This document shows positions 9,965 through 21,025 of a DNA stretch of 64,000 bases, in pieces. Within the stretch, counting starts at the first letter, position 1. The number at the start of each line of letters is the position of its first letter. Location of the stretch: NCBI GenBank assembly GCA_035578175.1, contig JAQMRL010000041.1, positions 1,050,501 to 1,114,500 of the forward strand, read 5' to 3'. The DNA comes from Catonia carolina. Taxonomy: Eukaryota; Arthropoda; Insecta; Hemiptera; Achilidae. The notes below the pieces were generated by a model. That model worked only from the letters and a program-made list of their open reading frames with translations, made no database searches and was not told where the DNA came from. The translations under genes and the position numbers were made by a program.

Positions 9965-11009
9965 AAATATAGATTTGCCATGTTCTACAAAGATTTTAAT
10001 AAATTTGGAAAATATATAAAAATTACCTAAGTAATTAAGTTGAAAATTACGTGTTTTTTTTTTTTAAATAAATAAAACTATTTATAACATAACTCTTGTA
10101 TAATATAAATTTAAATAAAACCAATTTAGTTGAATTTCAACAACGAAAAATTACAAATTTATATGTCCAATATAAAATCAACTGATATTTGAATATATTA
10201 AACGAGAATCAATTCAGAAATAACGAAAACTCTTTTTACAGAGCATACTGCAGTAGAGACAGACGACAGCTATAAAAAGAAAACAGTAAATAAAAGTTAT
10301 TCCTTAAAAATACGTTTCTGCTTCTTTTATCTTCGTCTTCGATAGCGTCAAAATTAAATTAGCACAACTGAAGAGTACGTAGAAGGGAAACGTTGAATTG
10401 ATTCTATTACACTGACGTCAGACCTTCTCTGTCACAAAAGGCAATTTTCATGGTTTCCTCAGAAAGTCGTCGGGAAACATCTGTTCGAAATCATATTATG
10501 TTATCTAATACAAGATTTTTTATATGTCTACACATATTTTCTTTTCACATTATATTAGAGAAATGTAATTCAATACCAAAGCGGTGAAAAATACCGGTTT
10601 ATGTATTTCAACACTTTAACCATTACCTCCTTCTGGTAAACGGTTTGTATAGTACATAACTCATATCCGATAAAAATTTCAGATGTTCTCATTGAATTCC
10701 ACGGAAACCATTTTCAATCTAAATATCTTTCAATACATTTAATAGATTTTCTTATTAATTGGTTCTGAATGTGCGTATACTAAGCAAAATAACTTTATAA
10801 AATCGTGTTAAATCTCCGTAATCCAATACATACAGCAGTGGGGGTTTCCGAATAATTATAAAAAAATAACTTGACTACTCAGTGTTTAAAAAACTATAAT
10901 GGAGCGAATTGTCACGTTAATTCTTTCAGAAACCGGTGATTTAAAAAACAATTTAACTTCCGTTTCAATTTTTAACATAATATATAATAAATATATATAA
11001 AAAAATAAG
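9965..11009. other. no recognised feature
   Basis: About 1 kb of AT-rich DNA. No family repeat, RNA gene or coding signal is recognised. Confidence 0.4.
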
Positions 11010-11016
11010 AAATTTT

Positions 11017-11383
11017 TTGCCCATAAAAGGCAGATGGAGTATTATTTGCCTTCAGTCTGTTAGTTCCAGGGCTACAAAAATATAGTTCTGTTTCTTTTCA
11101 CATGGTCACCCAAAGCATTTTGAAGAACAAAAAAGGTAGAGTTTAAAAGACATTCGTTAAAGTTATCTAGTCTGCGAGCAATGCATTTCATTACACAGCT
11201 TGACCCTGTGGTGAATGTAATAAAGCTGTAATTTGCAGGGTGGAAAGTAGATGCTTTTCAGAGAATCTGATGTGATGATAGGCATACTTTTCCACTTAGT
11301 GAGGAAGGCAAGGTAAACCACCTCACTCCTCGTTTTACTCAGTAAAGATTCAAACCAACTTTTTGGCTGATGCTCTAAACAAC
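11017..11383 (+). mobile_element. R1 retroposon, copy 3 (diverged)
   Basis: Runs from TTGCCCATAAAAGGCAG to ...GCTCTAAACAAC and lacks some internal segments, including the CCTCTAGAGG block near the 3' end. More diverged than copies 1 and 2. No clean TSD; AGAAATTT and AGAATATATTT in the flanks are only loosely alike. Confidence 0.75.
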
Positions 11384-11550
11384 AGAATATATTTACAAAT
11401 TAAATATGTTTATTACTACATTATTATTAAAACAAAGAAATTAGAATAAACTTCTTACTTAATAATCGACTGGATTTATTAAAAATTGTTTTGTAAAATG
11501 AACCACGTGTTAGACTAGACTAGTCAGAAGAAGTTAAACTAGACTAAACT

Positions 11551-11661
11551 AGTCATATTATTGACTGACCATGTGGTAAGAAACAGAACTTTTTTGTAGC
11601 CCTGGAACTAGCAGATCAAGTGAAAATAATTTAACATTCCACCTGCATGGTTCGGGCAAAA
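11551..11661 (-). mobile_element. R1 fragment, 5' part only
   Basis: Matches the first roughly 110 bp of R1 in reverse: GACCATGTGGTAAGAAACAG, GCCCTGGAACTAGCAGATC and CCACCTGCATGGTTCGGGCA. The 3' part is absent, unlike the usual 5'-truncated copies, so it was probably cut by a later rearrangement. It is preceded by a short run of ACTAGAC/ACTAGTC repeats (11507-11555). Confidence 0.75.
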
Positions 11662-12803
11662 ATGATGGTTATTACAGGTAATAATCGACTTTTACCGAAA
11701 ACCAATTGTATACAAAGTTTTTCGCACGAAGACATGCTTAAAAAAATTCACTTGTTACAGCGTATAAAGTGGTTAACAAACTAACACTATAAACTTACTG
11801 ACTCCATTCATATCCGAAATACATCTACAACTAGCCTGCAACAAGCTAGAGGCTCTGTCAATAAAAGGGGTCACAGTCTTTCCTAGAAAGACGAAGGACA
11901 TGTACACACGCAAAGAAACCCTACTTAAATTCTTCTATGCTTGGCTACAACAATATACAGCACAATATTACAAAATAAATAATTAGCAGACATAATTAAA
12001 CCATTCTACCGCATATCAAGTGACAACAATTGAATTTACGTCGATCGGCTATTCCGAGAATCCTATTCAAATGCATTTTATTCATCGCCAATCTATTATC
12101 CTAGTTACAATATTACAATTTGAGTTGAACTACAAAAATTTGAATATTCTTGTAACATGTTAATTTCATTTCTTTACTTCGAGCTGTAAAGGACCGAGAA
12201 ATCAACAAAAGTTCTTTTAATACCAAGTTAACAACATCAGTAAAACAATACAATCCATAACTGTTCTCCGGTTGGTGTCCAATTCACATTCACTCGAAGC
12301 ACTTGCCTAATTACAAAACCACCACTATCTTTGATTAGTTTGAAATTCTGTTGGCTCACGTTCATGACTAAACTAACCGATGATACAACGCGTTAGGAAG
12401 TACCTGGATAGCAAGTTTTTTCACATAGTTATACGTTATTTATACTCAGTTTAACATAATGGGTTTTTTAATTCATTTATTTTAAAAATTTAAAAGTTCC
12501 TGGTTTATTCTTAACACTTTGAAATTTTAGGTTGTCTGTAAACATTTTGTGGCAGAGTTTTAAAGAAAATTTCATGTTAAAATATGTATCTCAGCTAAAT
12601 AAAACAATCCTCTGAATTTCATAGATTGGATGACTGGTTTCCGTGAAAATGTTCCTTTTGAACCGAAAAAAACAACAAGTTTTGGAAAATTACAATATAA
12701 AAGCAATGAAATTTACCTCAAAACTTCTTGCTTCATAATCTCTTTAATATTTTTTAATTTTTGCCTCAAAAATTGCAGAGTTACCAACAATGTAAAAAGC
12801 GGC
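11662..12803. other. no recognised feature
   Basis: About 1.1 kb without a recognised gene. The segment at 11675-11715 (TTACAGGTAATAATCGAC...) resembles 40201-40245 just outside an R3 copy, hinting at a shared retroelement segment. The 74-codon frame at 12630-12854 ends in the AAT microsatellite and is not convincing. Confidence 0.4.

Positions 12804-12849
<46 letters not shown>
12804..12849 (+). repeat. (AAT)n microsatellite, about 15 units
   Basis: Uninterrupted AAT repeats. Read in frame they encode a run of Asn, which inflates a short open frame. Confidence 0.95.
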
Positions 12850-12852
<3 letters not shown>

Positions 12853-13127
12853 GATTTCCAAAAAAATACAAATCTTAGCTCAAAATTTTATATTAATTTG
12901 TATTCATTCAATCACGTAAATTAATTTCTTTAATTCTTTTATTTTAATTGATACGGTTACCCATTGCTATTACTACATTCATTCTAATACCTGAGGCATT
13001 AAAAATTAACTTATACAACTATACTTTAAAAACCCGGTGCCGAGATATGTAAAAAAAAAGATTATTTAATTAACCTTTGAAGTACGAGTACTTATCACAC
13101 AAATAAAAATGTCAAGCGAGCTCACGG

Positions 13128-13412
13128 CTAACTTTGTGATTTACTTGCCATCACTTCAATGTTGTCTTTTCCAACATAAATTATCCATTTCTGAATTTCA
13201 TTCTGTTTAGTCGTATATTTAGATAGCAAGTTATAAAATTCGGGGGCCAAGTGAGAGAAGTGTCGCTCATATAGCACGTTTTTCGCTCTGTCTGAAAGAA
13301 GAATAAGTTTGTTTCTTGTGTCGTACTTATGGAATATATTTTGAACGTTCGATTTATTCTTGTGTAGCTTTCCCAAGATTTTCTTTACAAACAGTTGTCT
13401 GACATTCATCAT
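13128..13412 (-). pseudogene. possible non-LTR retrotransposon C-terminal fragment
   Basis: A 94-codon open frame. It contains HKYDTRNKLILLSDRA followed by LYERHFSHLAPEFYNLL. This resembles the extreme C-terminus of jockey/CR1-type reverse transcriptase proteins, which often carry HxYxTRxK, a later (H)R and a (L/F)YNxLP-like block. Upstream RT motifs are not present in the flanking sequence. It could also be a chance frame. The family call is inference from pattern only. Confidence 0.4.
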
Positions 13413-13429
13413 ATGAAATTCTGCAAAAC

Positions 13430-15060
13430 GTTTGTTTGACGGATAGTGAGGCGGTTTTATACTTATAACTTTAAAGTTAATTTTTGTAAAATTTTGGCAA
13501 GGTCTGAAAAATTTTAAAAATAATTATTTTGCTAGCACAATTTTAATCAAAGTTAAAAAGTTTAAAAACCAAAGTGACAAATCCATCAGTCAACATTATT
13601 TACAAAATTGGTAAATTCCAAAAAAATATCATATTAAAGTGACAATAAGTTATCCAATTGTATTGGAAATTAATACAGGTAATGAAAAATTAAAAATACT
13701 ATTGATTTTTAAACACCCGACTTCCTTTAGGAGATAAAAAGTACAAAATACATAAAATTTTGACATCAAAGAATTTATATCGGAATATTGGTCAAACATT
13801 TATATATCTGTTTCGATTTGAATGTATTGAATTTCGAGATATGATATTTATGTTGTAAAGTTGTAGTTTTTTTATAGATTACAGTGTGTTGGTTGGCCTA
13901 AAATATTTTTTGTGGCTATGTAATAGCATTTTTAGATTGGATCAACCAATATTTAAGAGTTCAATCTTCAATCATTGATCGAGCAAAATTATTGAATTTT
14001 ACAATATTCTCGTACAAATAAATTTTTATTTTCTGATTTCATAAATAGTAAAACAAGAAAACATCAAGCATGTAAATTTCATCCATCTCAAAAGCTTTAT
14101 AGTGAAATTAATGAAAAATCAGGTGAAATACATTGCAATGTTCTAAAGGTTAAAACGACAGAGAATAAAATTGGTATAAATTTGTTAATTATACAATTTG
14201 ATTAAACAGTAAAAGAAATTCTGGTAACAAAGCTTTTACTGTGATGTAAAGGAGACTAATAAACGAATTTCATTGGAGTTGACAATAGAATTGAACAGAG
14301 CGGAAGTAGCTGACGTGCAACAGTCTGTGTGTTTGACTGTAGTTGAATGGTGAACTGGAAATGGGTCGTCTGGTTTTTCTTGATTATGGTTTCGGGTCAC
14401 GTATCTACTAAAGGATAGGCGTGAGTATAGCCCTATTCAACTTATCTAACAAGGCAGTTCAGCTAAAATATTGAAAACCAAGCGAATGGTCTACAAGAGT
14501 AGTTTGCAAAATTTAACGAAGCAGAATTTTAAATCAGGTTCCAAAAATTACTGCTGGAGTATCTTCTGCAGATAATTATACTATATCTGACCGCATTCTA
14601 CGTAAACAAAATTTTTAAACTATGTTTAAGTAAACGAAACTATTCAGAGTTCTGAAAAATTATTGACCAGAAATTTAAAATAAATAGCCGAGAATTTTGA
14701 TGGAAAATGTTAATAGTAAAAGGGTTGATCAGAGAAATAACACTACCGGAATCTTCTCAGAAAACGATCTGAGCTTATGACTACTATTTTAACAAAATCG
14801 TGACTGAATTAAAACCGAAGCAACACGTTAGAGAAATGAAACTTCTATTTCCCAAATTTTCATGTGCACTTCTATTATTTTCCGAATGGCTGAAAATTAA
14901 ATTCATGGGTATTCATACAAAGATTTTAGTTTTAATTGGAGTACAAAAATTATAGATTGAAAAGGGAAATTAACAAGCGGTTAAAAATTGCAATACATAA
15001 GTGTCTCTAACGTTTGTTATACATTTTTATCGATTAATAAAAAAAATTATAGTGTTGATT
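13430..15060. other. no recognised feature
   Basis: About 1.6 kb of AT-rich sequence. There is a less AT-rich patch at 14280-14460. No coding signal, RNA gene or family repeat is recognised on either strand. Confidence 0.4.
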
Positions 15061-15064
15061 GTCT

Positions 15065-15320
15065 TATCCCTTACAAAGAAACCAAAGCAGTAATTGAGAA
15101 GCTTTTTGGTTTATCCACATAAGAGTTTTACCTTTGGGGCATACGTAGCAAAAACACTGGCTTTACTTTTACTAAACGTAGCAGATTTAGATTGAAAGTC
15201 AGATAGAAATAACCCCAGCCATTGAACAAGGGAAATTGTTACAGTACTACTACCTCGTTTATCCAGACTAATTGGACCGCAATAAACCCGGATAAACCGG
15301 AAACAATATAATAGCAATAA
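15065..15320 (-). mobile_element. possible Tigger/jerky-like transposon end
   Basis: On the minus strand GGTTTATCCGGGTTTATTGC followed by GTCTGGATAAACGAGG resembles the ATCCGGAT/ATAAACGAGG-rich termini of pogo/Tigger (jerky-like) DNA transposons. A related phrase (TTTATCCACAT) occurs at 15110. A 68-codon frame (15111-15317) overlaps it. No opposite terminus was found. Confidence 0.3.
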
Positions 15321-15558
15321 AAATTTAATGGAAAAACTCAGTTTATTTATACTCCTTTGGACAGAAACACACTACAACAATTTATAATTTTACAGTTAAA
15401 AAAAACTTGATATTCTAAAGATTTAGAAAAACGTTTTCAGGACAAGTAAAACACATGCATACATTTTTTTACCTACCAATTTTTTGACTTCATGGGGCAG
15501 GATAAAGTAAAAATTAGTGGGAAAAAATTATGTAGAATTTCGATTTGTTTGTGTAAAT

Positions 15559-15976
15559 GTTGTTGTTTAGTTCATCAGCTGAAAGGCTGGTTTGAGCCTC
15601 TAGAGGCTCAAACCAGCCTTCGTAGGGATTGGGTAAGTAAAACGAGGAATGAGGTTGATTACAATTGCCTTCCTCACTGAACAGAAAATTAGCCAATGTT
15701 TTTCAGCGTGTCAGGCCCTCTAAAAAGCATTTACTTTCTACCCTGAAAATGACACCTTCACTTCATTCACTATAGGTCTGGCTGTATAATGAAATTCATT
15801 ACTCTAAAGGAGATAATTCTGACTAGTGTGTTTACACCTCTATGTCTTCTGTTCTTAAGTGCTTCAGTCATATACATGGCTGACCACATGATGAGAAACA
15901 GAAGTATTTTTTTAACCCTGAAACTAGCAGATCGAGTGCAAATAATTTAACACTCCTCCTCCCTGTTATGGGTAAA
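15559..15976 (-). mobile_element. R1 retroposon, copy 5, with internal 38-bp palindrome
   Basis: Near full-length R1 in reverse, from the (GTT)n complement of its tail at 15559 to CCCTGTTATGGGTAAA at 15976. Near the 3' end, 15583-15620 is a perfect palindrome. It duplicates in inverted form the segment AAGGCTGGTTTGAGCCTC around the natural palindrome CCTCTAGAGG of R1. The overlapping 60- and 62-codon frames on both strands are by-products. The LSEEGN and SSFYL peptide blocks of the R1 frame are still readable on the minus strand. Confidence 0.85.
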
Positions 15977-15979
15977 TTT

Positions 15980-16518
15980 TTGTTAATATCAATCAGAATG
16001 AGAATGGGGGAAAATGAGGGCAAATGGTCTTAGCAATCGGTGTGATATCTTTAACGAACAAAGAGAGAAATGTTGTGTAGGTACCATACAATGAGCAAAA
16101 TTTATTAATCTAACCTAATGCTGTTTAGTAAGTTTAATCTTGAACTAAAATTGACGACAGTTTATCGTTTCAGAAGTTTGAAAATTGTCGCATGTTATGC
16201 TGTGTTTTAAATGTAACGTTCACTGAGTTTCTGTTTCTTAACTTACGTCGTTAAATTTTCAAACTGTACAATATTTATATGTAATTAAGTATTATTTTGT
16301 ATCTAAAATGATTCCTTTGAGTCATATTTTTGTTTTATATTTAACTAATTTAATTATGTAAATGATAACGAATAATATTTTCCTAATTAAATTAGGGAAA
16401 TCTCTTTTTTCTCTTTGTGATTTACATTTAAGATATTACTCAAGATTTTCATGTCAAGTTACTGATTAAGAAAGAAAGCGATTTTCATTTGCTCCCGCTT
16501 CATCTATCGGTAGATGCA
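15980..16518. other. no recognised feature
   Basis: AT-rich spacer between the R1 copy and mariner copy A2. No family repeat is recognised. Confidence 0.4.
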
Positions 16519-16793
16519 TACGAGGTGTGGCTATTAAATAAAGAGCCTAACGTTGTAAAAATATTTATTTTAATTTTATACATAATCACTTATTGTCACC
16601 TTCAATATACACTCATTCTCTATCCCTACACCGCTCCATGCAAATTGTTTCTTGTTAAAACAATGCTGGAAGTCATCTTCTGTCAGCTCCTTCAGGACGC
16701 GTGCCGCTTTCTCTTTTACAGTTTCCACAGACGTAAATCTTGTCCTTTTTTATGCAGATTTCACCTAAGGGAACAGGTAGAAGATAATAACAT

Positions 16794-17222
16794 GCGTTAC
16801 GTCCAGCCTTACCTTTAATGTTCACAATTTTATTTTATAAATATTTACGGTCCAGCTGATCTAAATTTAAAATCCAACAATGTGTTAATAGGCAACGAAA
16901 ATAAACATAAAAAAATCATTATTCATTTATTACTAAGTACGAACTCAATATATTAACATCAACTTCATCAAAACCAATTATAAATATTATATTGTATCGT
17001 TTCATCTATATTCATTGTTTGAATCATTATCTATATTTTATTATTTGAACATTTCACCACATAAATAACGCTGCAAGTTTTGGTTTTTCTTTAAAGTGAA
17101 GAAACAAATTTATTTATTGCAAAACCAATGAAAACATGAGACGAATATGATAAACATAAAATAAATCTCTTAGAAAACCAACAAATCAAATGTTTTTATT
17201 TCTCTTCAATTAAACGTAATGC
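16794..17222. mobile_element. 0.43-kb insert at the junction of mariner A2
   Basis: Copy A3 (53507-54436) joins the two arms directly, so this block is extra. Its ends GCGTTACGT and ACGTAATGC are complementary at 8 of 9 positions. The flanks AATAACAT and ATAACAAT look like a duplicated target with a small indel. It has no coding capacity. It may be a small MITE with about 8-bp TSDs (hAT-like), but the evidence is short. Confidence 0.5.
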
Positions 17223-17815
17223 TATAACAATGTGATGAAACGTGGTTCTTTACTTATGATCCGGAAACAAAGCGCCAATCCATGCACTGGAAGAGCCAAA
17301 CTTTACCGAGAGCCAAAAAAGCTCGAATGAGCAAGTCAAAACTTAAAGCAACGATGATTGTTTTTTTTTTATATACGTGGGATTGTATACCTTCACTGGG
17401 TTCCTGAAGGTCAAACAATTAATCAATGTTACTACCTTGAGGTACTATCTAAACTACGTCAAAGAGTAAGGGAAAAACGCCCCGAAATATGGAAGGACAA
17501 ATCATGAGTTTTCACCAAGACAATGCGCCAGCTCATTCCGCGTTATCTGTCAAGAGGTTCCTAGCCAAGTACAGCATCTCAGTGTTAGAACACCCACCTT
17601 ATTCACCAGGTCTTGCACCATGTGACTTTTACCTATTCCCTAAGGTGAAATCTGCGTTAAAATGGACAAGATTTGAGTCTGTGGAAGCTGTAAAAGAGAA
17701 AGCAGCACATGTCTTGAAGGAGCTGAGAGAAGATGACTTCCAGCACTGTTTCCAACATTAGAAAATTCGCATGAAGCGTTGTAGGGATACAGAAGGAGTT
17801 TATAAAAGGTGACAA
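17223..17815 (+). pseudogene. mariner (family A) transposase, C-terminal two thirds
   Basis: Starts at the first catalytic region with a one-base insertion (near 17229) breaking the CDETW motif, then YDPETKRQSMHW, a frameshifted middle (WVPEGQTINQ-like), HQDNAPAHS with the second catalytic Asp, and YSPGLAPCDFYLFPKVKSA with the third. Thirty-four residues separate the second and third Asp, as in DD34D mariners. PDLAP has become PGLAP. A TAG follows HCFQH (17759-17761), and KIRMKRCRD is readable beyond it. The open stretch 17489-17761 is 90 codons. Not functional. Confidence 0.85.
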
Positions 17816-17886
17816 TTAGTGATTATGTATAAAATTAAAATAAAGTTTTTTACGACAGTCTCGTTATTTAATAGCCACACCTCGTA

Positions 17887-18110
17887 TGTCACTTTCTCCA
17901 TGCAGTGGAATAATCTTTCAAGTCGTCAGCAATACGTAGTATAACATTCCTTTATTTCCTATTATAATATCTGTTTGTTAGGCTTTGCCTGATGTTAATT
18001 ACCACGTACAGAATGTATTGTGGTACATGAGCTATGTAATGCACGAACCCTGATACTAGGAGGAGGTAAACTGAAACGGCGGGAAGCGGAGAAGTCAACT
18101 TGTCTATTAG
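17887..18110. other. no recognised feature
   Basis: Short spacer between mariner A2 and an R1 fragment pair. Nothing is recognised. Confidence 0.4.
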
Positions 18111-18300
18111 TTGCTGTTGTTTAGGTCTTAACCAAAAAGGCTGGTTTGATCCTCTAGAGGTTTTGCTAAGTAAAACGAGGAGTGAGGTGGTTTATCAATG
18201 CCTTCCTCACTGAGTTGAAAGGTAAAACACCTGTCTCCTCGTTTTAATTAGTAAAGCCTCAAGAGCTTGAAAGTAGCTTCTCGGCTGATGACCTAAACAA
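18111..18300. mobile_element. R1 with 3' ends at both sides (inverted pair)
   Basis: 18111-18215 is the R1 3' end in reverse (TTGTTTAGG, GGCTGGTTTGATCCTCTAGAGG, GCCTTCCTCACTGAGT). 18217-18300 is the R1 3' end forward (CTCCTCGTTTTA, AGTAAAGCCTC, GGCTGATGACCTAAACAA). The two tails face outward and the 5' parts are missing. Confidence 0.75.
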
Positions 18301-18365
18301 GAAAATTAATATTGTAGTTAAAAAAATTTCATTATAATAAAATTTTATGCAACGATTTTTAAATT

Positions 18366-18925
18366 ACAATGAAATTTAATAACTTTTTAATAAATGTCGA
18401 AAATGATTTTTTTAATGCAGGTTCGTACACATTTCGTGCCATTTGTAACCACTTTTTTTAATATTTGCTCATCAGTTTGAATTTTCACGTTTAGCCTAAT
18501 GTCTGCATTCAATTCGTCAAGTATATAAGGATTCTTTTTATAAGTGATATTTTTAAATATCGAACAAGAAAAAGATACTACTGATTTAAGATCTGGGAGG
18601 CCGCAACACTTTCGATATTAAATGATGGCCGAAAAAAATCCGTAACAGTTTAGCGTGTCTGCGACAGTATGGCACAATGCGTTCTCCTGCTGAAAACTAC
18701 ATTCTTGTTTGTGTAAATCTAACACTGCAATACACTGTCTCAATAAACCACACCAACCGCAGATTTTTTTTAAAACGAGGCCTTATTATACAAAGTAGAG
18801 AGATGTGCTTTTGTGTTTTGTACGCTTCCGGTTTCACGAAATTTATTTAAAAAACGACAGATTGTCGACTTACTCGGTACAACAGAGTTGGAAAATGTCA
18901 ACTGTAACTCTTATCTTACTCGTTC
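18366..18925 (-). pseudogene. Tc3-like transposase, internally deleted
   Basis: On the minus strand an N-terminal helix-turn-helix block (VPSKSTICRFLNKFRETGSV, about 18800-18880) is followed almost at once by GWCGLLRQC and FQQENALCHTVADTL, the second catalytic region with Asp changed to Glu. A frameshifted PDF(F)LWG region comes next, then YKKNPYILDELNADIRLNV and VVTNGTKCVRTCI near the C-terminus. The block with the first catalytic Asp is missing, so this is an internal deletion derivative. Related pseudogenes lie at 21767-22290 and 59214-59785. Confidence 0.65.
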
Positions 18926-18954
18926 GTAAGATTTAGCCTATTAGCATTTAAAAT

Positions 18955-19205
18955 TAAATTATGCATTTTTTCTACAACGCTTACTTTAGTGATAATGAGT
19001 GATTTTCTGTATTTTTCTCGTCATAGTCGATAAAAAATTGGGATTTTTTAAGCGTGCGTTCTTAAAATGAATTTTATGATAAAATTGTATTATATACAAG
19101 TTATAGAAAATTAACAAAACCTACAACCATTATTTCAAGATTTTTTCTACATAGTTAGCCTAGTTCGCCTAGTTTAGCGTTAATTAGTGATCTGTATTTT
19201 TATTT
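18955..19205 (+). mobile_element. R2 fragment (internal units)
   Basis: Carries the R2 internal motifs AACGCTTACTTTAG, GAGTGATTTTCTGTATTTTTC and CCTACAACCATTATTTC. It abuts the left end of the next R2 copy, so two R2 pieces lie head to tail. Confidence 0.6.
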
Positions 19206-20045
19206 TCTATATAGGACGGAAAGTATTGTTTTTATGTAAATTTTCCAAATTCGAGTTTTCTGCTGATGTACGCGTTTCCAGAACCCCTGAACCCATAAAA
19301 ACATGTTTTTAGTGATTGGTCTGTGTGTGTGAACAAAATACTACAAGAATAGAATATCGTACGACGTTGAAACTTGAAACTTAAGTTACGTACCACTACG
19401 GGACCCGACACGAACATTTTTATAAAAATAAGTCAACCGGAAGTAGTTTATTCGTGTAATTTTTCTTTTTTTGCGATTTCCTCAAGAATGGCTTCTACGG
19501 TATTTTTTAAACAGCCTCATTTACTACATTTGTTTTGCTCTACAAGATAGTATAAGTTCCATGTCTGCTGAAATTTTTTGGGAGGCTGTAGCCTTGTAGA
19601 AAAACAAGTTTTTTTTTAAGATTGCGGCTTTAATATACATTTTAGAGAAAAACTGTGTAATTAAAGTTGTAGAACATTTTATTAAACCTAGAATTTTTTC
19701 AAACATTTTTTGTATAACGCTTACTTTAGCGTTAATTAGTGATGTTCTATTTTTTTTCATGAAAATTTAAAAAAAATGGATTTTTAAGATTTCAGTCTTA
19801 GTATGCATTTTACGACAAAAGTGTGTAGTGTCAAATGTATAGATAATTAAAATATCTACAACTTTTATTGCAAACATTTTCTCTACAGAGCCTAGTGTAG
19901 CGTCAATGAGTGATCTTCCGTATTATTAAGCCAAACTAAGGTTGATTTTCATTTTGCATCATTCACTTATTATTAAAATTAGGTTATGTTTTATGAGTTT
20001 AGTTATTTTGTTTATTTCTAATGTTTTATTACTTCTGTTAGGTTA
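19206..20045 (+). mobile_element. R2 element, near full length
   Basis: All R2 landmarks are present in order: TATAGGACGGAAAGTATTG; GAACCCATAAAAACATGTTT; a short GT tract (19321-19330); TTGAAACTTAAGTTACGTA; TTTGCGATTTCCTCAAGAAT; CTCTACAAGATAG; and internal units with TAAAGTTGTAGAACA and AGCGTTAATTAGTGAT. The right terminal GGCAAGAGAAAGT is missing. Short frames at 19232-19417 and 19524-19760 (minus) belong to this repeat and are not genes. Confidence 0.7.
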
Positions 20046-20194
20046 TGGGTAATGTTCATTTTTTTTTTTTGGTTTAACAGTGAGACGTAAAACAAAAAAG
20101 AAAATTCAGTGTAGGCCTATATTTTTTTTAGTTAAGAAAATGGTCTTTAACAATCATACTTTCTTATTTTCATTAAACAATTTGTCAATAAAAC

Positions 20195-20369
20195 TTATGT
20201 ACACATTGCCGGCCGCGTTGGCGATGTTGGTAACGTGCTCGCCTCTCATCATGCGGTCTTGGGTTCGAATCCCACTTGGGCATGGCATTTTTTCATACGT
20301 TACAAAAAATTCATTTCATCCTTCACCGTCTGCATTAGCAGCAATTTGCAAAACAGTCGGACGTTAAAC

Positions 20370-20411
<42 letters not shown>

Positions 20412-20422
20412 ATGTACACATT
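20195..20422 (+). mobile_element. full-length tRNA-derived SINE (F1) with perfect 13-bp TSD
   Basis: Insert 20208-20409 is flanked by TTATGTACACATT at 20195-20207 and 20410-20422. The head is tRNA-like: an A-box-like TTGGCGATGTTGG near 20217 and a perfect B box GGTTCGAATCC at 20262-20272. The body then runs TTCATCCTTCACCGTCTGCA, GCAGCAATTTGC and GTCGGACGTTAAACC, ending in about 40 A. The unbroken TSD and long pure poly-A suggest a fairly recent insertion. It would be transcribed by RNA polymerase III and mobilised by a LINE. Overlapping frames of 84-95 codons are not genes. Confidence 0.95.
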
Positions 20423-20424
20423 AT

Positions 20425-21025
20425 ACATCATTATTTGCTCTCCTTCATTTGGCATTACGCGTACGGCACGTTATAAGAGGATGGTTTAAAATTACAAACG
20501 CATCGATAAACCGTATTCCATGAAGTTCGTGTCATTACGAATTTACGACGCTTTACTGTACGGAAAACATCAAATTGATAGAGCTTTAAATAATTGTAAC
20601 ATAGCTATTCTGGATGCAACATCAACTTCAGTTATGAAATGAGGAAAATATTATAATTATTCTTGAAGGTTAGTGGGAAAGGTAGTGCAGTTTGCCACAC
20701 ATTTATCTTTCTTTGTGAATTAGGTTCAATATTAAAAAGAACACTTAAAATTGATTACATTTTCTTGTCAAGTTGTTTGCAAGTTAGTTACTAATTAAAA
20801 TAGAAAGCAATTGTTATACAACGCTGCTTAGTCTCTGGATTATAAAATAATGAATAATTTTCTTGTCAGTTTTCTATTATAAGATTTTAATATCTAAAGT
20901 TTTAAGTTCCTTAAATTAAAATGTTTCAAAATATTTTTAAAAGATTTTTACCTGACTTTTTACGATTTAAGAATTTTTTAAGTCAATAAATTTTCATTGA
21001 CGCGTATATAGTATTAGTAATATCG
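20425..21025. other. no recognised feature
   Basis: AT-rich sequence between the SINE and an R3 copy. Nothing is recognised. Confidence 0.4.

Larger units (their letters stand above)
16521..17884. mobile_element. mariner family A, palindromic derivative (A2)
   Basis: Bounded by TA (16519-16520 and 17885-17886) and by inverted termini CGAGGTGTGGCTATTAAATA and its complement. The left arm (16521-16783) is the transposase 3' end on the minus strand, from FYLFP to the terminus. The right arm (about 17223-17884) is the 3' half on the plus strand, starting at the first catalytic motif. Inverted identity extends over coding sequence, so these are duplicated 3' ends rather than ordinary mariner TIRs. 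The junction reads GGTAGAAG|ATAATAACATG at 16783/16784, the same as in copy A3. A 0.43-kb insert (16794-17222) lies just inside it. Confidence 0.85.

Noticed and set aside
12630..12854. 74-codon frame ending in poly-Asn
   Set aside because: The Asn run is the (AAT)n microsatellite; the rest shows no motif.
20208..20285. Possible tRNA gene (A-box-like and perfect B box)
   Set aside because: The sequence cannot be completed to a cloverleaf and is followed by the SINE body, poly-A and a TSD, so it is a tRNA-derived SINE head. The same applies at 52418, 58869, 43292 and 46669.
20080..20489. Two overlapping 84-95 codon frames
   Set aside because: They run through the F1 SINE and its poly-A; lysine or artefactual sequence, no gene.
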